This document shows, in pieces, positions 46,366-57,503 of a stretch of DNA of 64,000 bases. The first letter of the stretch is position 1. Every line of letters starts with the position of its first letter. Source of the stretch: Anthopleura xanthogrammica (lineage: Eukaryota; Cnidaria; Anthozoa; Actiniaria; Actiniidae); assembly GCA_964019055.1 (NCBI GenBank), contig OZ025211.1, positions 4,355,835 to 4,419,834 of the forward strand, written 5' to 3'. A model generated the notes under the pieces. It saw only the letters and a program-made list of their open reading frames with translations. It did no database searches and was not told where the DNA came from. Made by a program: the position numbers and the translations under genes.

Positions 46366-48085
46366 GTCTATGGCTTGGGAAAACTCTCCTTCTTTCAATT
46401 TATTATCCTTTTCCCTTTCGATTTTTGTTTTATTTTTATTTTTATTTTTTTTATGTCACATATAAATGCATCGTCATTCCAAACAATCTTTATCTTATCT
46501 GATATTTATATATACAATTGTTCAAATATACAAAAGGTTATCTTACAACATGTAGAAGTGCCCTATCAATCATGCACAATGTCCAAGTTCACTGCTCGTG
46601 TTTATTTTCTGCATTCTTGTAAAGACAGAAACCCAAGGTCATGTACCACGATTCACCTTTATAGTGCAGCACTGCGTGTGATTTCTTGTGCTTGTTTGTC
46701 ATTGTTGAGCCCTTCGGGTTAAATATGTGTCGTGTGTGAGTAATGTTGTTTGTTGGTTCTCTCCTGTTATTCGAGGGTTTTTCTCCGGTTTTCCTCTTTC
46801 CTCAAAAATCAACTTCTAAATTCCAGTTGGAATCCAGTGGAAGAAGAGCCATTTATTCATTTTAATCCTCATTTCATTTATTTTTGCTTGGTTCATTCTT
46901 ACTGGACCAAAACAATTCATTTTTATTCTTGTATTGCATTCTTGTGCCGCGGTTCCTTTTAACTTTTTATTGTCGATTTTGTAAATAGCTTTGTCAACAT
47001 TGAATTCCATATCTTGAGTTCACTATTCACCTCTATAATTTGTTTCGTATCCCCCCCCCCCCCATATGTTGCACAATTGACTAAAATTATAGTTTTCTTT
47101 AATGAAGTACATTGTGTTAATTTCGGGGGGGGGGGGGGGGGGGGCAATTGCAATAAAAAATAGGGTTTCTAACCCTCATACTTAAAATTAGCAATAATGA
47201 CAAGCACTCATTATTCAATGCTGAAGAATATTATTAATTTTCTATTTTACTAAACCAATAACAAAAGTAAAATGCAATGATATATTTAATGGCAAAAATA
47301 AAAAAATTAGCGCCGGCTGAAAAAGGCAATGTTCCTTTTCTTCAGTTCAGAATAATAGTTCCAAGTAGAGGCTGCAATAGCATAGCAAATCTATAGTTTA
47401 TCATGCGCGGCAACTTTTGGACCTATTCGTGGTAACTGAAAGCAACTGTAAAAAGGAGTACTGAATCATCCTTTTTCAGTTTTAGAATGTATTTGCAAGT
47501 TAATAAATTTTCAGCCTTGCGAAGAATAAACATTACTGAAGATGCGTTCAAGAAAAAGTTCAGTTGGATTCACTAGCGGTGCTAGCACAAGCAGTAAATG
47601 GAAGCGCATATATTGTTGCTCTTCGCTGATGAAATCTGGCCGCATTTGATCAATGTGCTTGTGCACTAGTATAATATCACTAGCGACGCAAACCTATGAT
47701 GTTTGTTTGTTTGAAAATGTTTGTTTGTTTATCGGTTTTCACGGACAAGATAGGGACGCAGTTTGTGCTTGTGCTTGTGCTTGCGTCGCTAGGGAATTTC
47801 ACATGAAGACGCAGAAATACTTGTTCGGACCAAAATGGTTACTAGGGACCTGTATTCACGGGTGCGGTTTCTCTTTGCAATAATGATAAGGCTTCACATT
47901 TATTAGCGTTAAAATATATAAAAAGAACTGAACTATACGAATAATAGTTAATAAAACCTGCATGCAGAAAACCTATAAAAGCTATAAAAATAGATCTTAA
48001 ATCAATGAATTTGAGAATATATAATGTGGTTTGGATTCGTTTTGTCCGGTTTCCGGTCGGTTTTGACACCCTCGGTTATCGTCCG
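46366..48085. other. Intergenic region with SINE and homopolymers
   Basis: Contains a family S2 SINE tail at 46735-46870, a poly-C run at about 47050-47063, a poly-G run at about 47126-47145, and a small TIR-like element at about 47675-47795 ('ctagcgacgcaa' / 'ttgcgtcgctag'). No gene is supported. Confidence 0.55.
46735..46870 (+). mobile_element. tRNA-derived SINE (family S2), 3' part
   Basis: 'ttggttctctcctgttattc' through 'atcaacttctaaattccagt'. Confidence 0.65.
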
Positions 48086-48091
48086 TTTATT
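48086..48091 (-). terminator. AATAAA poly(A) signal of secreted peptide 2
   Basis: AATAAA on the minus strand, 20 bases after the stop codon at 48111-48113. It supports this exon being a genuine last exon. Confidence 0.65.
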
Positions 48092-48110
48092 ACCCACGTA
48101 ATTTCGTCCA

Positions 48111-51100
48111 TCAGCCGCTGATTGCTTCTAGAGCCGTCTGATGCTTCTTCTTAGGATGGTGATCTTTGTCTGAGTGTGTACGAGCCATACATCTGCCGTG
48201 TGTCATCTGATTTATTGCGCTGAAAGAGAACGATGACGCGGAATGATAAACGAGAATAAAGACAAACAAATGACCGCAGAACACTCTGGTGCTTGGGTAT
48301 TCAGGGCCTGATATTTGAATACAGGGATACTTCTTTTAAGCAGACATCATAGGTCATCCTTCATAGTGTTTTAGGACTGATATTTATTGAATACAGCGAT
48401 ATTTCTTATAAGCAAACCCCTCGAGGTGTGGTAATAAGAGCATCAAAATCGTGCAACTTGTCGCGCAACATTGTTGCGTTGCAAGTTGCAGAGTGAATGT
48501 GGCTCGTATTACCACCGCATGTAACAACAATATTTTGTTGCGCGACTTTGTTGCACAAAGTAGAAGCTTTCTCTACTCTCTGCAACAAAGAAAATTTATT
48601 GCGCGCGGAGTGGTAATATGAGCAACATTCGCTCTGCAACTTGCAACGGACACCCTTCATTACACGGACAACTACAATGTAGTTAAACAGCCCCGAAATT
48701 TGTTTCCCTTATTGACTGTTAAACCTCTTTTCATGGGACACCCTTTCTTAAGCGTGCACCAGTCAAGGTCCCTGTATTTAGTAGTAAACTAGTATACAGC
48801 TATTTCAAAAAACGTTGAATACTGAATACTGAATAGTCTCTTTAATTTGAAATAAAAAAATAAATATACAACGATTTGGTGTCCATATGTAGCTGGTATT
48901 ATGTTTCGGATGGAATGCATTGAAAATAAAATAAATAATTAATATTTATTTTACTTTAGACAATATTACATAACCGAAAATGCCCTTTGGCCTTGGAATA
49001 CACTATTCAGTATGCAGTATTCAGTATTCAACGTTTTGTGAAATAGAATAAGTATTTAATTAAAAGTACCGAAATTAAATAACAAACTTAAGACCATGGA
49101 ATTAGCGTGAATTATTCCGTGATATTTTTGATCATATATTTTCGATTCACCAAGGAACTTAACCATGGGTTGTCGGTAGTATCCCATTCAGTGTTACATA
49201 CATGTATATGCCACGAAAGCTCATTCCAGTTCTCTTGATTATCACCTGTTTTCTAAAGATTTTACGTATTCCTTGTGTTACCTATACAAAGGTTATTCCG
49301 GCAATGAACAAATTCCTCGCTGCATATCGGTCTTTCATATATTTATTCATTATATGAGTAGTTAGGGCCTAGCAGTTGGGCGTTAATGCCACCATCATTT
49401 CAAGCCCTACTCCTAGCTCTTTGCCACTGCAGAAGAAGATAGATCATTTCAACAACCCATCGATTTAGTTTGTCCATTGTACAGCATCTCGCTATACTAT
49501 ATCATTATACTATCCTATGATAGCTAATTTTTGTATTAGGAAGAACTCTAACGCATTATTGGATATAACACATTCTTAATCACGTCTTGATCCCACTGCC
49601 ACCAAACTGATCCCTTTCATATCCTTCTTTTGTTGGCACTACCAGAGAGGTGACAATATAATCGAAAAGGACAACGAATACGAAGGGCAGAGCAGAAAAA
49701 CGAAAAGGCTGCTACTTTCACGATTTTTTTTTTATTTAAGTGGCAGTGATACTGCAAATCTATAAGAGTTTCATTTTTTTCACTGTTACTCCAAACTTTT
49801 GACAAATTCCTGTCGAACTAAATGAAAGCTAGTTCTAAATTGTGAGTTTTTCTGCTGATCAAAATATCACTTCTCCCAAAGTACAAGGCACTTTATCTCT
49901 AGAAACCGCGTGCACTAAATTTTGGTCGCATTTGATATTTTGTTCTTTGGCCCAAAAAGAGCGTGTTTACAAGATATTGAGCGTAAAAATATCGAGGCCA
50001 AGAACGGTTTTTTATACTCTGCATGTCAATGTGAACAGGATGCTGACTGGTATTGTGGTTGCACCATGATCAAAACAATAGGAAACTAATTACAAGAAGA
50101 AAAAAGAACTGCAGCCCAGAATAGCTAGGAATAGTAATCTGAATATACTTTTATTCCCAAAGACCAAAATCCAAGAGGCAACTTTGAGAGGAGTTCGATG
50201 TAATTCAGATTCCAAATCAGATATCAAAAATAGATTTCTATAGGAACAGCTGAAGTAATACTATAATTTAATTTCGTCCGCTTAATGAGACCAATTACAA
50301 TCCTGTAAAATATTTCTTTCTTTACAAGAAATGACCAATTTTCTATGAGGAATGTCAATCAAAATAACCTAAACTCCCACCAAGAACAAAGGATTCACAC
50401 ACGTGATCCAATCATGCCATCTACCTTATCCAATAAGAACAAAGGATCAAACCACGTGACATGGGTGACACCAAATTAGCCAATCATAGCTCGATCAGTA
50501 TGACATAAGGATATAGGCGCTCCTTGGTGGTGATTGTAATGTACACGCAGCTGTTCCAGGAGTATTAATCAGAAGATTCCAGGAAACAACGTACAAACGT
50601 AACTCTACTCGCTACTACATCTTTCTACAAGGTTGGTGCAAACTGCTTTTAATTTATTATGATTTATCAGTTATTATTTTTGGTCAACTCAAGGAGAAAT
50701 TAATTGTATCTTCTTCAATGATCATGGGATGAGTCCCTAATATGCTTCAGTACTTCAGTTTCTTGATCGTTAACGGTCCTAGATCATGATGTTCATTTGT
50801 AACTGTACACTCTAGTGACAAGAATTGCGTAAATTCTATTTCGGTAAGCAAAACATTAATTTTGTTGATTTATTTCAATTGTGAAGGATGGAATCCATTT
50901 TCATCGTGGTCTCACTGATGGCCATTTGTATGGTGAATGCCAGAGGAGCAGTTCCTAAGAGAGAGCCCCAACCTAACATCATTGGTGCCCCTTGCAGGGA
51001 ATGTTACGTCCAAGACAGTAGCGGCAACTGCGTCTATGATAAATGGAATTGTGGAGGAGCCCGTAAGAGAGAGCCCCAACCTAACATCATTGGTGCCCCT

Positions 51101-53952
51101 TGTAGGGAATGTTACGTCCAAGACAGCAGCGGCAACTGCGTCTATGATAAATGGAATTGTGGAGGAGCCCGTAAGAGAGAGCCCCAACCTAACATCATTG
51201 GTGCCCCTTGTAGGGAATGTTACGTCCAAGACAGCAGCGGCAACTGCGTCTATGATAAATGGAATTGTGGAGGAGCCCGCAAGTAAATATGACTCTATAA
51301 ACTAAATGTTGCATTGACGATGTAAAACTGAATCGTTTCTTGTAAAATGTTGAATGCAGATCAACTGCATTTGACCATTCTTTCTTCCAAATAAATTGCT
51401 TCAACGAACCTAAGCTGTATTGTCTTTTTACTCCTTTGTTTTTTTTTCTGATAGAACATAAATATTTTCTTCGCCACTTTGTTCCTAAACGATTTTCCAG
51501 GCTTAACATCATTAATCAATGTAATGGTTTTCTAGCTTGCTTCTAGGGTATATTTTTCAAGTAGAAAGAACTTATACGATCGACTGCAGATTATCACATA
51601 TTCAAAAAACCATATCCAAAAAACACTTTGAAATTCAAAATTGACATTCAGTTTGTCTATAATGTGCACAAGCCAGGCAAACTGTAAATAAAACACTATT
51701 TAAGAAATAATTTGAGAAAATGTGGACCGTCGGTTGATTATTTATCAGAAAAGTATGAGTGCCAACACCCCCCCCCCCCCCCCCCTGCGCCCGCAATTAA
51801 TATGCCCATTTTTTCCAGGACCCCCTGTTTATTGCCAACATTTTATAGGCCCCCGTATATATAATTCATCAATTATTTCAAGATCCCACTTTGTAAGGCC
51901 ACTAAGATTTCACGCCCCCCATCCCCCAGTGTCTTACCCATAACCCCTTTCAATAAATGATGTATGGTCCCTTATACTGGCTAGGGCCGGATTGGGTTCG
52001 GTCATTAATCAGCCATAATAAATTTTTTTTTTGACTTTTCAATGTGAACATCGGGCGGAGGTCTAGGAATATAACTTAATTTTCTACTAAAAATTTTTAT
52101 TGGAGCATCTGGTTATCGTTAAGGCCGATTTACACGGTACGACTTTTGCTTACAACTGTCGCATGCAATCTGCTTACGCCACGCTTACAACACGAATTGC
52201 GTCGTGTAAATCAACCCTACAACTTGCTACAACTTTTTCTTGTCGTACACAACAGTTGTGATCAATATACTCCTCCTAGATCCTTACACCACACCGCATT
52301 TTCCGCACGAGGCACCAATGGGAATAGCATGCAGACATACATATTTTAAAGCATCAAGTGGCAATTCATTGACAAAGCCAACAACGTAGAGTAGAGAACG
52401 CAAATATAGCATTATAAAATTTTATTTTTTGCAACCTTAAGAGTTGAATTGTTAATTACGAAAAATAAAAGAATATTTATGCTACTTTTTGAGAAACAGT
52501 ATCAGCGGCGTAAGGGTCACAATTTTGGAATAAACGCGCAAATTTTATACTTAACTCTTGGTAGTCTCAACGGCAATCAAGATAAGCAATTACAATAAAA
52601 CTCCGGCAAAATACAGAAACATGTGTTGGGGTTAATTAGAACCAAAAATATTGCGTCAGTTTTTTCGGAAACAACTTTTTAAATTCATTCTGAGTAAAAT
52701 AGTTGCTCCGATTTTTACTCAAAATCGGCCTCATAGAATTTCATTAAACTTTCCCATATTATAAGCAAACATTTAGTCTACAAAGTCTAATAAATCGTTT
52801 TCAAAGTTTAGGTCTGGATTTTGAGATAATCGTCGAAGTGTAAAATCAAGGACATCACAATTTCGATGTTAGGAAAACTCCGATTTCAACCATACTAGCA
52901 CCAGTGTAAACTTCGGTTCATGTGTGTATGTGTAGAAAAAATCATTTTTAACTTTAGTCTGTAACGGGAGTTATAGCCATTTCAATTCAAGTACCCGCGC
53001 ACTCTAGATCTGAAAACTGGGTTGAGCCACCTTAAAACTAACTCACCTAATGCTTCCAGGGCCAACATGGAGCATACCACAGTACCCTGAACAGCAAAGA
53101 TGATGGTGTCCTTTCACACAATGATGGCGGTTGGGGAAGCAATGGTTGTGGAAGTCGTCTACGTGAGTTTGACGTTTCTATCGAAATAAAGATAAAAAAT
53201 ACTCAAAAGGGATTTTTGAATGGGTTGTTTTATTACGACTATCCTGGAAATTGGTTTCAAAGATAGCGCACTGTCTAGCACAAGGACTTGGGTATATGCA
53301 GTTTTTTGTAAACCAAAATAACACCGCTAGACTTTTGCAAAATCTTTTCATCTCACAACTACACATCCCACAACTACAGTCTAAGAAATCTACGAAAATT
53401 CCCGTTGTATAAATGCAGGACTGAACGTTACAAGAACAGTTTCATTCCTAAATGCGTTACCATCTGGGATAAACCGCAATAGATTAATGTCTTATATTTA
53501 CAACTTGTATATAGTAGTTTTTTAGCATCCAACTTATCCTTCAATATTATCTCTTATAATATGTTGTAAAATCACGTTTTTTAAATTCACACGAATTTAC
53601 AAAGTGATCAATAAATCTATTCTATTTTATTCTATTAAAGCGCGCTCTAGCAGCCCAACCGCAAGCGCTGGACGAAGGTTCGACTTGTTTGACCTCTCGC
53701 CGCGACTTCGACGCTCGCTTTTTTTCTTCACTTGCTTCGTTTGTTACTCCGTGAGTCTTCGAGAGGTCGACTTGGAGCAAGCTATAACACCACTAACATT
53801 GTCAGGATTAAAACAATTTTTCTTAATCTATGAAACCAGCAAAAGATCGATATACTTCAAAGAGGACTAATATTCCTTACCGGTCTAGCAGGGCTGCACT
53901 GGGTAGCCACAGCTAACAGTACTACCAAGAGAATAACGAGGAATTTCTTCAT
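48111..53952 (-). CDS. Histidine-rich six-cysteine secreted peptide 2 (knottin-like)
   Basis: Three exons, 53881-53952 (signal peptide, [18 protein letters not shown]), 53047-53177 (Lys-Arg site, His-rich part, five cysteines) and 48111-48219 (sixth cysteine, basic His-rich tail ending 'ALEAISG'). Phases 0 and 2 match peptide 1, as do exon-1 length (72 bases) and cysteine spacing (C-x6-C-x7-C-C-x3-C-x20-C), giving 103 residues. Exon 3 lies 4.8 kb from exon 2. The link rests on the same phase, its homology to exon 3 of peptide 1 ('NQM..G.C'), and the lack of any other exon 2 nearby. Without that splice the frame would stop at once at 53043-53045. The second intron contains the beta-hairpin peptide gene on the other strand. 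Function unknown. Confidence 0.7.
48415..48660. mobile_element. Inverted-repeat element, family 5, second copy
   Basis: 'atcgtgcaacttgtcgcgcaa' type arms, with 'caacattgttgcgttgcaag' on the left and 'ttgcaacggacacccttc' on the right. Related to 30555-30990. Inside intron 2 of peptide 2. Confidence 0.65.
48661..50380. other. Peptide-2 intron 2, gene-free stretch
   Basis: Includes an inverted pair at about 48812-48835 and 49003-49032 ('cgttgaatactgaatactga' and 'cagtatgcagtattcagtat'). Short open frames are present but unsupported. Confidence 0.5.
50381..50540 (+). promoter_or_regulatory. Promoter of beta-hairpin peptide gene
   Basis: Two copies of AAGAACAAAGGAT followed closely by the E-box CACGTG (50382-50405 and 50435-50458), CCAAT boxes (for example 50479), and a TATA-like 'ggatatagg' at about 50509. 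'ACAAAG' fits the SOX/TCF type of site and CACGTG the bHLH type. Factor identity is inference. Confidence 0.5.
50541..50631 (+). other. Likely non-coding first exon of the beta-hairpin peptide gene
   Basis: Lies about 30 bases after the TATA-like box and ends at a donor (CTACAAG|GTTGGT). A candidate acceptor ends just before the ATG (GTGAAG|GATGG, about 50886). Boundaries are approximate. Confidence 0.45.
50888..51286 (+). CDS. Three-repeat secreted cysteine-rich peptide precursor (class 9a boundless beta-hairpin type)
   Basis: 132 residues. Residues 1-20 are a signal peptide. A short spacer ends in Lys-Arg, then three 36-residue units follow (residues 24-59, 60-95, 96-131), each opening with Lys-Arg and ending Gly-Gly-Ala-Arg. 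Each unit has four cysteines spaced C-x2-C-x8-C-x6-C, with a conserved 'GNCVYD' turn. This is the pattern of sea-anemone class 9a (boundless beta-hairpin) peptides, which are made from multi-copy precursors and act on ion channels in characterised cases. Processing at the dibasic sites should release three copies. Units 2 and 3 differ by a single silent base near their ends and unit 1 by two or three bases, so they are recently homogenised. The activity of this product is unknown. The gene lies inside intron 2 of secreted peptide 2, on the opposite strand. Confidence 0.88.
   Translation: MESIFIVVSLMAICMVNARGAVPKREPQPNIIGAPCRECYVQDSSGNCVYDKWNCGGARKREPQPNIIGAPCRECYVQDSSGNCVYDKWNCGGARKREPQPNIIGAPCRECYVQDSSGNCVYDKWNCGGARK
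51390..51395 (+). terminator. AATAAA poly(A) signal of the beta-hairpin peptide gene
   Basis: First AATAAA after the stop codon, about 105 bases downstream. Confidence 0.65.
51400..53046. other. Peptide-2 intron 2, remainder
   Basis: Contains a poly-C run at about 51769-51785 and a partial MITE family 3 at 52120-52262. No other gene is supported. Confidence 0.5.
52120..52262. mobile_element. MITE family 3, left half
   Basis: 'aaggccgatttacacggtac' to 'acaactttttcttgtcgtac' matches the left and central parts of 13356-13592. The right arm is missing. Confidence 0.7.
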
Positions 53953-56389
53953 TTTGGTACGCGGCAGTTCAATGTGCTCGCAACGAAGAAACTTTAAAAT
54001 AACTCTCCCAGCTCGAGTCCCTTTTAACTTATTTGACTCGATAGCTCCTTTGTTCCAAGGGTTATCTCTGGGTCAAAATTCCTTTATGTTTGTTGACTAT
54101 TTGAGGCGACTCATTCTTGAGTAGTGACAATACAAAAATAATAACTGAAGTAATCTCCGCAGGGGTTGGCCTCTAACTTCTCTTCTCTTCTCTTCCTTTC
54201 CACTCTCTTCTCGTTTCTTTCCTTTCTTTTCCTTCTCTTCCAGTCCCTTCCCATCTCTTTTTCACGCTTTCTTTAACCTATTGTCATAGAGGCAATAAAA
54301 TTTACCTGCAATATCTACAAACCTTGGAAATTAATCTAAGAGGAAGACCCGATACCTAAACACTAGATAAGTAGGTCGATTCGGCAGTCTTATCGTTGAA
54401 TTGGTGTTTATTTATGTGATATAACAATGCTGGCGATCATACAGGTACACGACACTCGGAAATAAGTATGCGGAGAAAAATGGAGATAAAACATTCTTCT
54501 CGTAAACAACATCTCTCATATGACCGGAAAATGTAAATTGCGCGTGTGAGCACCTTCCTATGTAACACTCGCAATATAAGTCAATAAATTATTATTATTA
54601 TAATTCTGTATCGATCTGCTTTGTCAAAGTGACTATGAATAATAGATAAGGTCAGGTGTGGCATAAGCAGGCAGCTAAGTTGGTGCTATCCGGCACGGTG
54701 GCTAAGGGGAGGTGGGAGATCGAGGAGAGGGTCGAACACCCCGATCCCTAAATTCCATGCTTCCAATCAAATACCTCATTTGGCAATTGATTTAAAAAAA
54801 AAAACTTTTTAGCATTTAGTCTACTACAATTCCTCGCTATTTTAATAAGCTTTATTTTCTTATAGTGAGAGAATAACTTAGGAAGAGAGAAAAATGGAAT
54901 TCTGTGATAACAACTTCACTGAAAATTGTACCATTTTCTTAAACTGACGTTGGTCGGTAACAGGAAATGATTTTCAGCACAGTTTTCAACAAACCATACT
55001 AGACAGATTTAGCAAACTTGAGTTGACATGATCTAAACACAACGGCGCACGTTCTGACTCAGTTTCCGAAAGTCACTAGCTTTCTCAACAAGACTAACAG
55101 CAAGTTATTTCAAAGAACGCGTTGATGTCCTCTGCTAATTCTGTCTCCTAAATGGCTTGGCACTGAGCCCAAATAAATAAAAAAAGGGCCAAAATGTAGA
55201 GAATCACAATTGTGATTCTCCGAGTAAATAGTTTCTCGAGGTTTAGTAAAGAATTTGAAAAGACTGACTTTGGATCGATAGAATACAATGCCGCTTGGAG
55301 ATAAGAAGTTTATTTCGCCGTTGCGAGAAATCTCTTCACTTTGATTCTGAAATATTTAGTCAACACCGAGAGAAAAACGTATTCGTATCTCCGCGCAGCT
55401 GTATAGCATCTTTTACATACTACAGTTAATTTTCAAAAAAGGTTGGTGAAGGTTTTATTGCATGTTGCCTCTTGCTTACCAAGCTTGAAATGTATTATAT
55501 TTATATGTAAATAATATCAGCAATGAAGAAAATATGCTGGAAAAACCTGCAGACAATATTTGGGAAAAAATCCCATATTGTTGTGACCTTTCGCTGATTG
55601 AACACCCATACTGCATTTCGGGCTTGGTATGCAACATGTTCCATGCAACAAAACTTTCACCTACCTTTTTTGAAATAGCTTTATATATCTTTGAAAGTGC
55701 ACTGCTGATAAATTGTTTTGAAAGTATAGTATTACCATAAAAGTCCTCTTAAAATGGATCACTTAATCTTTTTGCGATGCTTGCATCAACATATATTTTT
55801 AAAAGTTTTCCATCCGAGTTTGACTCGTAATATGTTGGTTGATCAAACAACTTTAAATTTCCTAGATCTTTCCCAGAATCCAGATTCAACAGCACTCGAA
55901 ATCTAAAGCCTTGAATCTCAAATTTCCTTCAGCATTTCCAGACATAGGACAAGTCATATCTGTAATATATAACTTACTATGCATGCTAGTAAAATATTTA
56001 GTCATTTTATAGATTGGTTTGGTAACCCTTTATTTTAAAGTGGCCAATAGAACCATTGCAGTAATTCCCAACACAGCACAAGTTGGAGGAAAAACAACAA
56101 TAACAGCAGCAGCAGCAGCAACAACAGAAAAAAATTTGATTTTCAGGAGAGACAACAAAATGGCAATAGATTGGTTCATGGAGCCATGTTAGAGGGCAAA
56201 ACAATAGGAATTTTTTTCCTTTGGGAAATTAAATCTCTTGTCATGCATTGAACATTGCAAACTACTCTATGACAGCCATCAGTTTGACATACAAATAGGT
56301 CTGCATAGCATTATGTTAACCCATTAGCCTCACTTCCATGAGTTTTCTAGCAGACATTACTTCCAGACTTGACTATAATAAAACTTTAG
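53953..56389. other. Intergenic region, no gene seen
   Basis: Upstream flank of secreted peptide 2, then gene-free DNA. Notable only for a pyrimidine-rich tract at 54175-54265, a 22-bp perfect palindrome at 55199-55220, a CAG run at about 56103-56125 and the repeat at 56170-56270. Confidence 0.5.
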
Positions 56390-56612
56390 CTTTGCCCCCC
56401 AAATAAACCTTATTTGTTGCAGTGCAATGCTTTCCCATTAAACACCATGTGTCATTCCCCAGAGTATCATTTCTTTGTTTAATGGTTGTGCATGAGAAGA
56501 CACATGAATTTGGATACAACTCAGACAAAGAATCTAATTATTAAGAGAATGACACATTGCCTGTAATGGGAAAACTTTGCACCATGACGAATAAGGTCTA
56601 TTGAACTAACAT
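56390..56612. mobile_element. Inverted-repeat element, family 7
   Basis: 'gcaatgctttcccattaaac' plus 'tgtgtcattcccc' is mirrored by 'gaatgacacattgcctgtaa' plus 'tgggaaaactttgc'. There is also an outer 'aaccttattt' / 'aataaggtct' pair. Confidence 0.7.
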
Positions 56613-56801
56613 GTGTTGAGAGCGGCTTCTAGGGTCTATAGTAACTAGATATTAGTCAATGACGTCTATTACGTCTTCAAATCTCCTTTGAATCAGATTA
56701 TCTAAAAATCTGAACAATTGTAAAAATGTACCCCAGTCCCACCTCGAACTAAGTTGGCATTGTAGCAACTTGAGAAGTCTGGGACATACTTTGTTCATTG
56801 C

Positions 56802-56940
56802 AATAGACCCCTTGCAGCAAGTCAGAATTCAGCTCAATTTGGAGGACAAAACAATATATTCCAATTCTCAGGAGATTGAAATTCTTTTGTTTTGCCCTCC
56901 AAATTGAGCTGCTTTGAGGTCACATGAAAGGGGTCTATAG
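56802..56940. mobile_element. MITE family 2, copy 4
   Basis: Both ends are well kept: 'atagaccccttgcagcaagt' and 'gaaaggggtctatag'. The core is 'agctcaatttggaggacaaa', mirrored. Confidence 0.85.
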
Positions 56941-57503
56941 ATTCATACTAAGCGTAATGATGTCATAACTATTACTAAGATTCTTGTTTGCGTCATTTCC
57001 TATCTAACTCAATGATGTGTCAAGTGACAACCAGTGACAGCCTCTTTGAGAGGTTTTCTGGTGTCTTCAATTTGACCTCAAGATTTTCAGTCATGCTCTT
57101 TCACTCCCTTTCCCCCAGATTCCTATTTATTCTTAATCCTAACCCTGCTGATTTCCTACTTTTTGAAAATGGGTGGTAATGCTGGAGGGGAGTGGTTGTA
57201 GAAATTAAAATGCAATGGCCGCCATTTCTTGGGCTGCCACCATATGACCAAAAAATTCCCATCTTTTTTGATATAACAAGAAAAAACCTTAATGAGGAAT
57301 GCTTTGTATCAACCATGTGATGTAATGAATACCTAGAACATACAGTTGTCCCAGATTTCTCAATGTATTTTGGAGGGTAGTTTCAATATCTAGTCCAAGG
57401 GGAGACTGCTTACCCTCTCATATGAAGGTGCTGAACAAAATTAATGGTTAGGGTGTAAGAATAGTTCATTTATAACTGGAACTAAAGTGGGTAGCCACAT
57501 ATC
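56941..57503. other. 3' flank of ZC3HC1, no gene seen
   Basis: No supported coding sequence on either strand. Confidence 0.5.

Noticed and set aside
48111..48219. Orphan exon of a third six-cysteine peptide gene
   Set aside because: No matching exon 2 or signal exon was found between 48220 and 53046, whereas phase, homology and the poly(A) signal fit it as exon 3 of peptide 2.
49842..50069. 75-codon plus-strand frame upstream of the beta-hairpin gene
   Set aside because: No signal peptide, cysteine pattern or recognised motif, and no splice evidence.
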